Shown here in pieces: positions 35,207 to 43,023 of a stretch of DNA of 45,727 bases. The stretch comes from Stutzerimonas azotifigens DSM 17556 (GTDB lineage Bacteria; Pseudomonadota; Gammaproteobacteria; Pseudomonadales; Pseudomonadaceae), in contig NZ_AUDU01000066.1 of the NCBI RefSeq assembly GCF_000425625.1, forward strand, positions 1 to 45,727. The letters are read 5' to 3'. The first letter of the stretch is position 1, and every line of letters starts with the position of its first letter. The notes below the pieces were generated by a model. The model saw only the letters and a list, made by a program, of their open reading frames with translations, made no database searches and had not been told where the DNA came from. The translations under genes and the position numbers were made by a program.

Positions 35207-35788
35207 ATGGCGCGTAGTGCCCGCAAGCAGCAGATCCTCCAGGCGGCGCTCGCCTGCTTCACCGAGCAAGGCGTGGAAGCCACCACCATCGAGATGATTC
35301 GCGACCGTTCCGGCGCCAGCATCGGCAGCCTCTACCATCATTTCGGCAATCGCGAGCGGATCATCGGCGTGCTCTACCTGGAGGGCATCGGCGAATACGC
35401 GGCGCGGCTGGAAGCCGGGCTGATCGAGACGCTCGAGCCGGAGGCCTGCGTGAAGCTGTTCGTCAGCGGCTACATCGACTGGGTGGTGGCCAACCCGGAC
35501 TGGGCGCGCTTCATCCTGCACAACCGCGGGCGGGTCGAGGCGGGGGAAATGGGCGAACAGCTGCGCGAGTTCAACCGCGAGCATGGCCGGCGCATCGCCG
35601 GCATCCTGCGTCGGCACCGCGACGCCGGCGCGTTCAAGCCGCTGCCGAAGGAATGTTTCGTCTCGGTGGTGATCGGACCGGCGCAGGACATGGCGCGCAA
35701 CTGGCTGGCCGGCCGCAGCAAGACGGCGCTGGCCGAGTACCGCGACCTGCTGGCGCAGATCGCCTGGGACAGCGTGCGCCAGCATTGA
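35207..35788 (+). CDS. TetR-family transcriptional regulator
   Basis: A 193-aa regulator. The N-terminal TetR HTH is clear (RKQQILQAALACFTEQGVEA, then TTIEMIRDRSGASIGSLYHH, FGNRERI). The C-terminal ligand domain is variable and gives no ligand clue. CAGGAGC precedes ATG 35207. It is divergent from the alpha/beta hydrolase with palindromes between, so local repression relieved by a hydrophobic substrate of the hydrolase or of the neighbouring acyl-CoA operon is plausible inference. Confidence 0.9.
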   Translation: MARSARKQQILQAALACFTEQGVEATTIEMIRDRSGASIGSLYHHFGNRERIIGVLYLEGIGEYAARLEAGLIETLEPEACVKLFVSGYIDWVVANPDWARFILHNRGRVEAGEMGEQLREFNREHGRRIAGILRRHRDAGAFKPLPKECFVSVVIGPAQDMARNWLAGRSKTALAEYRDLLAQIAWDSVRQH

Positions 35789-35995
35789 CCCTGCACCGAT
35801 CGCCGGTGCGTAGCTCGGGTTGATGGTGGCGAAGCCCAACGGGCGCGGTATCAGGCGCGAACCGGTGGTGTGTTTGGCTTCGGCACGGTGTGCCTCAGCT
35901 CACCTTACGGTCTCACTGCTCCGTCACCCCGGCGCGGCGTTCAGAGGGCTAGCAGCAGGGCGTGGGCCTGGAACCGACGCCCGGGCGTTGCCCCC

Positions 35996-36138
35996 CTGGG
36001 TACCGGCCTGCGCCGGTACGACGGTGTTTGGGGTGCCTTGCCGATGTCCGTGCCTTGGCCCGACACGGTGGGCAACAGGATCCACCTAGGTACAAGGCTG
36101 ACACCATGACCGTCGCCCCGGCTCAGGCCGGGGCCCAG
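35996..36138. repeat. REP-like inverted pair 2
   Basis: 35996-36024 (CTGGGTACCGGCCTGCGCCG then GTACGACGG) and 36109-36138 (CCGTCGCCCCGGCTCAGGCC then GGGGCCCAG) are the same two repeat types as at 34064-34182, arranged with opposite polarity. They occupy the 411-bp gap between the TetR and IclR genes, which holds no gene I can support. Confidence 0.7.
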
Positions 36139-36199
36139 GGGCTTGCACGGGGCAGGGTCTGGCAACGAACGCGAAGGCGACGCTCAGCTCGGAGGGCGA

Positions 36200-36985
36200 T
36201 CAGACGCCGAGGCTTTCGATGTCGCGCGCGAGCATTTCCAGCTGGTGGGCCAGCGAGCCCTTGAGGGTCTCGGCGTCGAGCTGGAAGGAGGGTGCGCCGC
36301 AGGTCAGCGCCATGATGCTGCCGTCGGACAGGTGCAGCGGCACGCCGGCGGCCATCACGTTGCGGTCCCACTCGCCGAGCGAGAGGCAGAAGCCGGTGCG
36401 CTCGAATTCCTCGAAGGAGACTTCCAGCGAGGCCTTCATCGCCTCCCAGCCGTCCTCGTACTTGTCGGCGAGCAGCGCCATCAGGTGCTCGCGTTCCTTT
36501 TCCGGGGTAGCGGCCAGGTAGGCGCGGCCGGCGGCGGTGGTCGCCAGCGGCAGGCGCACGCCGGCGTCCATGCGCAGGCTGGTGAGTTCGGCGGGGCGGC
36601 AGTTCTCGACGTAGATCATCGACAGCCGGTCGCGGCAGGTCAGGCCCACGCTGGTGTTGGTGCGGCGGGCGAACTCGTCCATGTACGGCTTGGCCAGCTG
36701 GCGCACGCGCAGGTTGGAGACGTAGGCGTAGCCGAGGGCGAGCACGCCGGAGTCGAGCTGGTACTTCTCCAGCTGCTGCGAGTAGCTGAGGTAGCCGAGC
36801 TTGGTCAGCGTGTAGGTCATGCGCGAGACGGTCGGCTTGGGCAAACCGGTGATGCGGGCGATGTCCTGGTTGCCCATGACCACCGAGCCGTGGGTGAAGG
36901 CACGCAGCACGTCCAGCCCCCGGGCGAGGGCCTCGACGAACTTCCGGTCCTTGGGGTTGCTGCTGTCTTCGAGTTCGGCGCTCAT
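36200..36985 (-). CDS. IclR-family transcriptional regulator
   Basis: A 261-aa regulator. N-terminal winged helix (VEALARGLDVLRAFTHGSVV, then DIARITGLPKPTVSRMTYTL) and the IclR effector domain (LRMDAGVRLPLATTAAGRAY, then LSLGEWDRNVMAAGVPLHLS). IclR proteins usually sense small acids or their CoA esters in carbon catabolism. I chose ATG 36985 because it gives the normal family length; the ribosome site is weak. A palindromic site upstream (37107-37121) matches sites before the paaH-like gene and the pim-like operon, so it likely autoregulates and controls both. Confidence 0.88.
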   Translation of the reverse strand: MSAELEDSSNPKDRKFVEALARGLDVLRAFTHGSVVMGNQDIARITGLPKPTVSRMTYTLTKLGYLSYSQQLEKYQLDSGVLALGYAYVSNLRVRQLAKPYMDEFARRTNTSVGLTCRDRLSMIYVENCRPAELTSLRMDAGVRLPLATTAAGRAYLAATPEKEREHLMALLADKYEDGWEAMKASLEVSFEEFERTGFCLSLGEWDRNVMAAGVPLHLSDGSIMALTCGAPSFQLDAETLKGSLAHQLEMLARDIESLGV

Positions 36986-37106
36986 GATGGATGTCGCAAG
37001 GATGGTGGTTCGGCGGCGCACCATAGCAGATCGCCGGCCTGCTGGCTGGCGGCGCCTGTGCGTTTTGTCGATTGTAGCCAGCGAATCCGCGTATTGCGAT
37101 AACTGA

Positions 37107-37121
37107 TTTCGCAATGCGGAA
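37107..37121 (-). promoter_or_regulatory. IclR-type operator before the iclR gene
   Basis: TTTCGCAATGCGGAA, a 6-3-6 inverted repeat with one mismatch. It matches 13 of 15 bases of the perfect palindrome at 40930-40944. It lies 122 bp upstream of the IclR start. Confidence 0.55.
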
Positions 37122-37157
37122 TACGAGGGGGTGAAAGGAGCGTTCGTTCGAAGGCGA

Positions 37158-37178
37158 GCCGGGCGCCTGGCGCCCGGC
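37158..37178 (-). terminator. Hairpin after the DUF2795 gene
   Basis: A perfect 9-bp stem GCCGGGCGC / GCGCCCGGC with a CTG loop, 10 nt after the stop of the DUF2795 gene. No U-tract, so termination is likely but not certain. Confidence 0.5.
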
Positions 37179-37188
37179 ATTCGAGGGA

Positions 37189-37395
37189 TCAGTGCGAATC
37201 GCCGTAGCCTTGCATGATGCCGGCCATGTCGGTGTATTCGTCGTCGGGCATGTTCTTGATCGATTCCAGGACCTCCGAATCCGCGCCGTTGTTCTTGGCC
37301 TGCTGGATGAGGTCGTCCTTGGATGCCGGGAAATCGATGCCCTTCAGATGATGCGCGATGTTCGACGGGGAATGCCCGCCCATGCCACGTGCCAT
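37189..37395 (-). CDS. DUF2795-domain protein
   Basis: A 68-aa soluble protein with the DUF2795 pattern (SNIAHHLKGIDFPASKDDLI, then QQAKNNGADSEVLESIKNMP and EYTDMAGIM). The function is not known; members are often seen beside stress-induced genes. GGAGG lies upstream of ATG 37395. It follows the KGG-protein cluster on the same strand, but a strong terminator separates them, so it has its own transcript or depends on read-through. Confidence 0.8.
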   Translation of the reverse strand: MARGMGGHSPSNIAHHLKGIDFPASKDDLIQQAKNNGADSEVLESIKNMPDDEYTDMAGIMQGYGDSH

Positions 37396-37418
37396 GATGG
37401 TTCCTCCGAGACGATCGA

Positions 37419-37451
37419 TAAAAGGCCCGGCGAGAAAACTCCCGCCGGGCC
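37419..37451 (-). terminator. Terminator of the KGG gene cluster
   Basis: Read on the minus strand: stem GGCCCGGCG / CGCCGGGCC, then TTTTAT. It lies 34 nt past the stop of the last KGG gene. Confidence 0.85.
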
Positions 37452-37484
37452 GTTCAGGCCGAGGGCCTGCTCACGAAGCAGTCA

Positions 37485-37832
37485 TTACTTGCCTTCGGTC
37501 TTCTTGCCCTCTTCGACCAGTTCGCGAACGCGCTGGCCGCCCTTCTGGCCGAGTTCCGAATAGCCTTCCGGGCCGAGCTGCTCTTTACGCGCTTCCCCGC
37601 CCATCTTGCCCATTTCGGAATAGCCTTCCGGACCGAGCTGCTCTTTGCGGGTCTCGCCGCCTTTCTGGCCCATTTCGGAATAGCCTTCGGTGCCGAGCTG
37701 CTCTTTGCGGGTTTCACCGCCTTTCTTGCCGATCTCGGAATAACCTTCCGGGCCGAGCTGCTCTTTACGGATTTCGCCGCCTTTCTGTCCGGCTTCGCTT
37801 ACCGACATGCTGCCTTTGTCTTTATCAGCCAT
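37485..37832 (-). CDS. KGG-repeat stress protein, five repeats
   Basis: A 115-aa hydrophilic protein composed almost entirely of repeated units of about 21 residues with the sequence (G/K)[17 protein letters not shown](I/M)G. It has five KGG or KMGG cores and ends in [18 protein letters not shown]. This is the KGG stress-repeat family (GsiB/con-10-like), associated with desiccation and general stress; proteins are thought to be flexible. GGAGAAACAACC precedes the ATG. The largest and last of six paralogues in tandem. The near-identical DNA repeats inside make the copy number prone to change. Confidence 0.9.
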   Translation of the reverse strand: MADKDKGSMSVSEAGQKGGEIRKEQLGPEGYSEIGKKGGETRKEQLGTEGYSEMGQKGGETRKEQLGPEGYSEMGKMGGEARKEQLGPEGYSELGQKGGQRVRELVEEGKKTEGK

Positions 37833-37884
37833 GGTTGTTTCTCCTGCTTCAATGGAAATAACGGAAGTCGAGGTTCGCTATGAA

Positions 37885-38076
37885 TCAGCTATTGCCTTCG
37901 GACTTCTTGCCTTCATTGATAAGTTCGCGAGTGCGCTGGCCACCTTTCTGGCCGCCGGCTTCTCCGCCCTTTTGACCGATCTCTTGATAGAACTCGCGGT
38001 CGTGGGTGGAAGAGGTGGCTTGGCCACCTTTCTTGCCAGCTTCGCTTACACTCATCTTGCCTTTTGAATCAGCCAT
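37885..38076 (-). CDS. KGG-repeat protein, 63 aa
   Basis: A small KGG-family paralogue with a divergent middle (GGQATSSTHDREFYQEIGQKG), as in the 59-aa paralogue at 38811, and a C-terminus GGQRTRELINEGKKSEGNS. I chose ATG 38076 (MADSKGKMSVSEAGKKGG), which aligns with the family N-terminus and follows GAGGTGAAAAC; an ATG at 38106 would add ten unrelated residues. Confidence 0.85.
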   Translation of the reverse strand: MADSKGKMSVSEAGKKGGQATSSTHDREFYQEIGQKGGEAGGQKGGQRTRELINEGKKSEGNS

Positions 38077-38142
38077 GTTTTCACCTCGCTTGCGGTTGGT
38101 GGACAAACTTAATAAGTTGCAAATGCCAACTTGGCTAGTTGT

Positions 38143-38292
38143 TCAGCGCTTCTGTTCGTTCCGGCGGCTACTGCTGGAAGTCGACCGTTCGGTCTGCTTG
38201 CCTTCTTCGACAAGCTCCTTGACGCGCTGGCCACCTTTATGGCCCGCTTCGTTAACGCTCATGCCGGATTGTTTCTTGTCTCGGTCAGCCAT
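38143..38292 (-). CDS. KGG-repeat protein, 49 aa
   Basis: A short paralogue read directly from the DNA: MADRDKKQSGMSVNEAGHKG then GQRVKELVEEGKQTERS and a Ser/Arg-rich tail. Only one KGG unit is present. GAGGTGAG precedes ATG 38292. It lies 8 nt after the stop of the upstream 74-aa paralogue, so the two are co-transcribed. Under 60 residues, it is easy to miss. The C-terminal tail is unlike its siblings. Confidence 0.8.
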   Translation of the reverse strand: MADRDKKQSGMSVNEAGHKGGQRVKELVEEGKQTERSTSSSSRRNEQKR

Positions 38293-38300
38293 TACTCACC

Positions 38301-38525
38301 TCATTTACCTTCGGTTTTCTTGCCTTCCTCGACCAGTTCGCGAACACGCTGCCCACCTTTTTGGCCGAGTTCCTGGTAGCCTTCGTGCCCCAGTTCCTGC
38401 TTGCGAGTTTCGCCGCCTTTCTTGCCGATCTCGGAATAGCCTTCCGGCCCGAGCTGCTCTTTGCGGGTTTCACCGCCCTTCTGGCCGGCCTCGCGTACGC
38501 TCATGTCGCCTTTGTTCTGTGCCAT
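38301..38525 (-). CDS. KGG-repeat protein, 74 aa
   Basis: A KGG-family protein with three KGG units ([20 protein letters not shown], then [20 protein letters not shown], then RKQELGHEGYQELGQKGG) and the common ending [16 protein letters not shown]. It looks like a mix of the 115-aa and 56-aa paralogues. AGGAG precedes ATG 38525. Confidence 0.88.
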   Translation of the reverse strand: MAQNKGDMSVREAGQKGGETRKEQLGPEGYSEIGKKGGETRKQELGHEGYQELGQKGGQRVRELVEEGKKTEGK

Positions 38526-38595
38526 GTTCTGTACTCCTGCTGGTTTACCAGGGCGGCAGCGCCAATCGGCGCGGTGCCGCGTGGTGGGGGCACTG

Positions 38596-38766
38596 TCAGG
38601 ACTTGCCCTGGGTCTTCTTGCCTTCCTCGACCAGTTCGCGGACGCGTTGCCCGCCTTTCTGGCCGAGCTCCTGGTAGCCCTCGTGCCCCAGTTCCTGCTT
38701 GCGGGTTTCGCCGCCTTTCTTGCCGGCTTCGCCTACGCTCATGTTGCCTTTCTGTTTGTCAGCCAT
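38596..38766 (-). CDS. KGG-repeat protein, 56 aa
   Basis: A two-unit KGG protein (MADKQKGNMSVGEAGKKGGE, then [20 protein letters not shown]) ending in [17 protein letters not shown] chose ATG 38766 for alignment with its paralogues and the GGGAGAACC site; the frame extends to 38802 without family sequence. Confidence 0.85.
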   Translation of the reverse strand: MADKQKGNMSVGEAGKKGGETRKQELGHEGYQELGQKGGQRVRELVEEGKKTQGKS

Positions 38767-38810
38767 TTCGGTTCTCCCGTCGCTGTTGGTTGGGTAATTC
38801 AAGAAGTCGA

Positions 38811-38990
38811 TTACTTGCCTTCGGACTTCTTGCCTTCGTCAACCAGTTCGCGGACGCGCTGGCCACCTTTTTCGCCACCCTTTTGCCCGATTTCTTCATA
38901 AAACTCACGGCCATGGGTTGCGGAAGTTGTTTCGCCGCCCTTTCGGCCGGCTTCGCTAACACTCATGTTGCCTTTCTGTTTGTCAGCCAT
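38811..38990 (-). CDS. KGG-repeat protein, 59 aa
   Basis: First gene of the cluster, read directly from the DNA: MADKQKGNMSVSEAGRKGGE, then TTSATHGREFYEEIGQKGGE, then [19 protein letters not shown]. It is the closest relative of the 63-aa paralogue (same THxREFY middle). AGAGGAG precedes ATG 38990. It is just under 60 residues. The promoter of the cluster should lie in 38991-39298. Confidence 0.85.
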   Translation of the reverse strand: MADKQKGNMSVSEAGRKGGETTSATHGREFYEEIGQKGGEKGGQRVRELVDEGKKSEGK

Positions 38991-39298
38991 TTCGTCTCTC
39001 CTCTTAATTGCCGGTCAGAACGTTCTGGCCTTCAGTAAATGCAGCGGTCGTAGGGTATGGAAGGCGGGCGTGGCTGGGAGTTCAACCTATTTCAGGGGCG
39101 GCTCGGTATCCTGACGAGTGGTATCTATCACTCTGATATGAAAGTGATTTCAGGATAAACGGCGAATTAGCGCGCAGGTCGCAGTGCGTGCGTATTTAAA
39201 CGAAGCGGAAATTGTCTGGCGTCATGCTGGCCCATTAATAAATGGCGCTAAATGCAGGGCTTTACAGTCGCGGCAAAAGTCTGGCTGTCAACTACCGT
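38991..39298. other. Intergenic before the KGG cluster
   Basis: 308 bp, more AT-rich than the surrounding core. It holds an 18-bp near-perfect palindrome GGTCAGAAC/GTTCTGGCC (39013-39030) just 22 bp before the first KGG gene, a possible stress-regulator site. I cannot place the promoter with confidence. Confidence 0.45.
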
Positions 39299-40642
39299 TC
39301 AGGCGAGCAGGGGCAGCGCCAGCAACAGGGGCAGCGCGCAAAGCACGAAGCGGCCGTTCCAGTGGAAGGCGATGCGCCAGGGCGAGATCTGCGCATGGCG
39401 CGCCAGCAGCAGCGCCGAAGGGCCATAGGGGGACAGCAGCATGGCCAGCGAGAACCCGGTCAGCAGCGCCACGGCCGGCTGCATGATGGGGATGCCGTGC
39501 AGCGCCAGCTGAGCCAGCAGCGCCGCGCAGAGGTTCATCGAGATGATCGGCGCGACGCCCAGCAGCGCCAGGGCGACGATGCCGAGCAGGGCGGCGCTGC
39601 TGAGCAGGAACAGCGCCAGCGGCGTGCCGTCGAACTGTTCGGTCAGGCCCTGCACCGGCACCAGTTGGGCGACCAGCCCGCCGAGCATGCCGGAGGCGGC
39701 GAAGATGAAGATCTCGTTGCGCATGCCGGCCAGGGTGTCGGTGAGTTCGCCGGCCACACCGTCGAACGTCAGCCCCTGTCGCCACAGGTAGACCGCCACC
39801 ACCAGCGGCACCAGGACCATTGCCGCCTGGGTCGCCGACAGCCAGGTCAGCGCGGCCGTGGCGGCGATCAGCAGGATGCCGGCGAGGCTGCCGAGCAGCA
39901 GGCCGGCGAAGCGTGGCGGCACGCCGTCGGCGTGCTCCGTGGTGCGCGCCTCTACATCGCTGCGCAGTTGCTGCAGGCGCGGGTTCTCCGCCACCCAGCC
40001 GAATACCAGGAGCACCAGCGCGGCCAGCGCGCCGTAGGGCAACAGTTCGATCCAGCCCAGATCCGGCAGCTCGCGGGTGAGGATCGCCACCGTCACGCTG
40101 GTGGGTGCCAGCAGCGGCACCAGGGCGAAGCCGCGCAGTGCCGTCACCAGCACCCCGCGCTGGCCTTCGCGACGTTGGGTGGCGGTGTAGGGTCGACGCT
40201 TGAGGTGGCTGTCGAGCGAGCCGCAGATGAGGTTGAGCATGCCGAAGCTGAGGATCGAGCTGATTGCGAAGCTGCTCAGCAGGTAGCCGGGATACAGCAG
40301 GCGTCGCGGGCCGGCCAGCAGCAGACGGTGCAGCTCGCCGAGCTGGTCGAGGCGCTTGACCAGGCACTGCATCAGCCCCAGCGCGCCGATGAAGGCGCCG
40401 TAGTAGGCCGCCGAACCGAGCATGCGCCGGGCCTCGCTCCAGGTTGCGTCGCCGCCGAGCAGCCAGGCCGCCAGTACCGCCAGGGTGACCAACCCGAGGC
40501 GCCGCGGGTAGGGCATCAGCGAGCGCCAGTGGCGCAGGAAGAAGAGGGCGAGCAGGCCGCCGCTGGCGACGCTCAGGCCCTGCACGTGGGTGACCAGCCC
40601 GAGCAGTTCGAGCACCAGCGCCAGGGGCAGCAGGGCGAGCAC
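39299..40642 (-). CDS. Polytopic membrane protein, putative transporter
   Basis: A protein of about 447 aa with roughly ten to twelve hydrophobic helices (for example LALLPLALVLELLGLVTHVQ; RLGLVTLAVLAAWLLGG; FAGLLLGSLAGILLIAATAA; LALFLLSSAALLGIVALALL). It should be an inner-membrane permease. The ligand is not visible; the SILSFGMLNLICGSLDSH and GFSLAMLLSPYGPSALLLAR segments may line the path. I chose GTG 40642 because the membrane sequence begins there; the frame extends to 40828 but the extra 62 residues are Arg/Cys/Pro-rich and not membrane-like. It is divergent from the paaH-like gene, so it could import its substrate. Confidence 0.65.
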   Translation of the reverse strand: MLALLPLALVLELLGLVTHVQGLSVASGGLLALFFLRHWRSLMPYPRRLGLVTLAVLAAWLLGGDATWSEARRMLGSAAYYGAFIGALGLMQCLVKRLDQLGELHRLLLAGPRRLLYPGYLLSSFAISSILSFGMLNLICGSLDSHLKRRPYTATQRREGQRGVLVTALRGFALVPLLAPTSVTVAILTRELPDLGWIELLPYGALAALVLLVFGWVAENPRLQQLRSDVEARTTEHADGVPPRFAGLLLGSLAGILLIAATAALTWLSATQAAMVLVPLVVAVYLWRQGLTFDGVAGELTDTLAGMRNEIFIFAASGMLGGLVAQLVPVQGLTEQFDGTPLALFLLSSAALLGIVALALLGVAPIISMNLCAALLAQLALHGIPIMQPAVALLTGFSLAMLLSPYGPSALLLARHAQISPWRIAFHWNGRFVLCALPLLLALPLLA

Positions 40643-40929
40643 GTCAGGTCCGCCGCGCGGCGACAGGGGAGCCCGCGGTCGCGCAGTCCATCGGCCCGTC
40701 GAACCGGGGCGCCTCGGGGTTGCTAGCGTTGTCCGGAGCCGGTGGCCGCAGGGGGCGCGCGAGCGCCTGGCGAGCCTGCAGATCGGGCACGCAGCGGCCG
40801 GCAGCGGTCTGCACGATTCGCAGAGCAACGGGCGTGGCGGCGTGGTCGGACATTGGATTTGTTATGTAGGCGGCAGCTTGCACAGGAGACTGGCAGCCTT
40901 TAGGCTTTCGGTCAATTCTCGAAATAATG

Positions 40930-40944
40930 TTCCGCTATGCGGAA
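40930..40944 (+). promoter_or_regulatory. IclR-type operator before paaH-like gene
   Basis: A perfect 6-3-6 palindrome TTCCGC-TAT-GCGGAA, extending outward to 9-3-9 with one mismatch (ATG before, TAT after). It lies 28 bp before the paaH-like start, in the divergent interval with the permease gene. It is the best copy of the motif shared with 37107-37121 and 29345-29359. Confidence 0.6.
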
Positions 40945-40971
40945 TATAACAATGGCAGCGAGGAGGCTCTC

Positions 40972-42492
40972 ATGTTTTCCCGGATCGGCATCATCGGCGC
41001 CGGCGCCATGGGGCGCGGCATCGCCCAGCTGTTCGCCACCGCGGGCCAGCAGGTCTGGCTCTACGACACGCGTGGCGAAGCGGTCGCCGAGGCCCTGAAG
41101 TTCAACCGCGACCTGCTCCAGCGCAGCGTCGCCAAGGGCCGGCTGACGCCCGCGGCGCTGGAGCAGACGGTGGCGCGCATGCAGCCGGCCGCCGAGCTGA
41201 AGGAGCTCGCCGACTGCGACCTGCTGATCGAGGCGGTCGTGGAGAGACTCGAGGTCAAGCAGGCGCTGTTCGTCGAGCTCGAAGGGCTGGTCGGCGAGGA
41301 CACGGTGCTCGCCACCAATACCTCGTCGCTGTCGGTGACCCAGATCGCCAGCGCCTGCCGGCGCCCGGAGCGGGTGGCCGGCTTCCACTTCTTCAACCCG
41401 GTGCCGCTGATGAAGCTGGTGGAAGTGGTGCGCGGCGAACGCACCGACCCCTCGGTGATCGAACGCCTGGTGACCCTGGCCGAGCACGCCGGGCACTTCC
41501 CGGCGACCACCCCGGACACCCCCGGGTTCCTCGTCAACCATGCCGGCCGTGCCTACGGCACCGAGGCCCAGCGCATCGTCAGCGAGGGCATCGCCACGCC
41601 GGAACAGGTCGACCGCATCCTGCGCGACGGCCCCGGCTTCAAGATGGGCCCCTTCGAACTGTTCGACCTGACCGGCCTGGACATCTCCCACGCGGTGATG
41701 GAGTCGGTGCACGACCAGTTCTACTACGACCCGCGCTACACCCCCTCCTACCTCGCCGCGCAGCGTGTGGCCGCCGGCCTGCTCGGGCGCAAGAGCGGGC
41801 AGGGCTACTACCGCTACGAGAACGGCCAGCAGCTCCGCAGCCTCGAGCCGGCGGTGCCGCAGGGCACCATCGAGCGGCCGTTCTGGCTGGGCAACATCGA
41901 CCCGCAATTGCGCGCACGCCTGCGCGCGGTGCTCGACCGCTGCGGGGCGGTGCTGGAGGAGGGCGACGAGCCTTCCGACCGGGCGATCTGCATCATCACG
42001 CCGTTCGGCGAGGACGCCAGCCAGGCCATCGAGCGGCTGGCGCTGCCGGCCGACCGCACGCTGGCCTACGACCTGTTCAGCGACTTCGACAAGCGCCGCG
42101 TGCTGATGCGCCAGCCGGCCCTCGAGCCGGCGCTGGAAGCCCAGGCCTGCCAGGCCTTCGCCGCCGATGGCGTGCCGGTGGAGGTGATCAACGACTCCCC
42201 GGGTTTCGTCAGTCAGCGGGTGGTGGCGAGCATCGTCAACCTCGGCTGCGAGATCCTGCAGAAGGGCATCGCCGCGCCGACCACACTCGACCGTGCCATC
42301 GAACTGGCGCTGGGCTACCCGAAGGGGCCGCTGGCCTTCGCCCAGCACTACGGGCCGCTGAACATCCTCGACATCCTCCAAGGCATGCAGGCCTGCTACG
42401 GCGGGGAACCGCGCTACCGGCCGAGCCCCTGGCTGCGCCGTCGCGTGCAGCTGGCGGTGCCGTTGGACACACCGGATGCCGGGCGGCACTGA
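40972..42492 (+). CDS. 3-hydroxyacyl-CoA dehydrogenase, PaaH/PaaC-like
   Basis: A 506-aa NAD-dependent 3-hydroxyacyl-CoA dehydrogenase. Rossmann start RIGIIGAGAMGRGIAQLFAT, catalytic His in GFHFFNPVPLMKLVEVVRGE, and two C-terminal dimerisation domains (DTPGFLVNHAGRAYGTEAQR, and SPGFVSQRVVASIVNLGCEI). The length and duplicated C-domain match PaaH/PaaC-type enzymes that oxidise 3-hydroxyadipyl-CoA and similar acids. I chose ATG 40972, preceded by GAGGAGG; the frame extends to 40927 through the operator. Its operator suggests control by the IclR protein with the pim-like operon, with which it could supply the dehydrogenase step for dicarboxylyl-CoA. Confidence 0.88.
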   Translation: MFSRIGIIGAGAMGRGIAQLFATAGQQVWLYDTRGEAVAEALKFNRDLLQRSVAKGRLTPAALEQTVARMQPAAELKELADCDLLIEAVVERLEVKQALFVELEGLVGEDTVLATNTSSLSVTQIASACRRPERVAGFHFFNPVPLMKLVEVVRGERTDPSVIERLVTLAEHAGHFPATTPDTPGFLVNHAGRAYGTEAQRIVSEGIATPEQVDRILRDGPGFKMGPFELFDLTGLDISHAVMESVHDQFYYDPRYTPSYLAAQRVAAGLLGRKSGQGYYRYENGQQLRSLEPAVPQGTIERPFWLGNIDPQLRARLRAVLDRCGAVLEEGDEPSDRAICIITPFGEDASQAIERLALPADRTLAYDLFSDFDKRRVLMRQPALEPALEAQACQAFAADGVPVEVINDSPGFVSQRVVASIVNLGCEILQKGIAAPTTLDRAIELALGYPKGPLAFAQHYGPLNILDILQGMQACYGGEPRYRPSPWLRRRVQLAVPLDTPDAGRH

Positions 42493-42539
42493 ACGCGCAC
42501 CTGGCCCCGGCTGGGACTCGAGGGGCAGGGGCAGCCCCT

Positions 42540-42679
42540 CTGGGCCCCGGCCTTCGCCGGGGCGACGGTGGGGTGAGAGGCCGGAATTCCGCGTACCGGC
42601 GCAGACGCCCCGGTCCATGCCAGTGCCGGCAGACACCGGTCCCCCGATCCCCGTCGTACCGGCGCAGGCCGGTACCCAG
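42540..42679. repeat. REP-like inverted pair 3
   Basis: 42540-42568 (CTGGGCCCCGGCCTTCGCCG then GGGCGACGG) and 42650-42679 (CCGTCGTACCGGCGCAGGCC then GGTACCCAG). Third occurrence of the two-type pair; same polarity as pair 2. Confidence 0.7.
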
Positions 42680-42689
42680 TGGAGGGGGA

Positions 42690-42776
42690 TCAGAAGATCA
42701 GGGCGAACAACCCGATCACGACCAGCAGGCCGATGAGAAAGATGATGCCGATGGTGCTGCCGAGAAATTTCAGCAT
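42690..42776 (-). CDS. 28-aa single-helix membrane protein
   Basis: A very short frame on the minus strand, MLKFLGSTIGIIFLIGLLVV followed by IGLFALIF, a single hydrophobic helix. AAGGAGACCGTC precedes ATG 42776, an excellent ribosome site. No longer alternative exists. It follows REP pair 3 and faces away from the MCP gene. Function unknown; such tiny proteins often adjust larger membrane complexes, but that is inference. Confidence 0.65.
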   Translation of the reverse strand: MLKFLGSTIGIIFLIGLLVVIGLFALIF

Positions 42777-43023
42777 GACGGTCTCCTTTATCTGTGGCTC
42801 TCACTGATTGCGACTGCACCCGACCACCGCCGTTCGGCATTTTCCCCGGTGCTTTTGGCGTCTCTGACCGGCGGACGGTCGCACGCGCCGCTCAAGCCGT
42901 GTGTCAGGCTCGCCGATAACCCCTTGGGCAATCCCGTCCTCAGGACTACGCCGAAAGGCGGCCTTGTCGGCCGTCGCGGGGGCGCCGCAGAATGCGAGCA
43001 AACAACAACAAGCGAGGCCCGCC

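Noticed and set aside
37485..38990. The tandem repeats in the KGG region as CRISPR or non-coding satellite DNA
   Set aside because: The repeats are in frame, code for KGG protein units and sit behind ribosome sites. There are no spacers of constant length between repeats.
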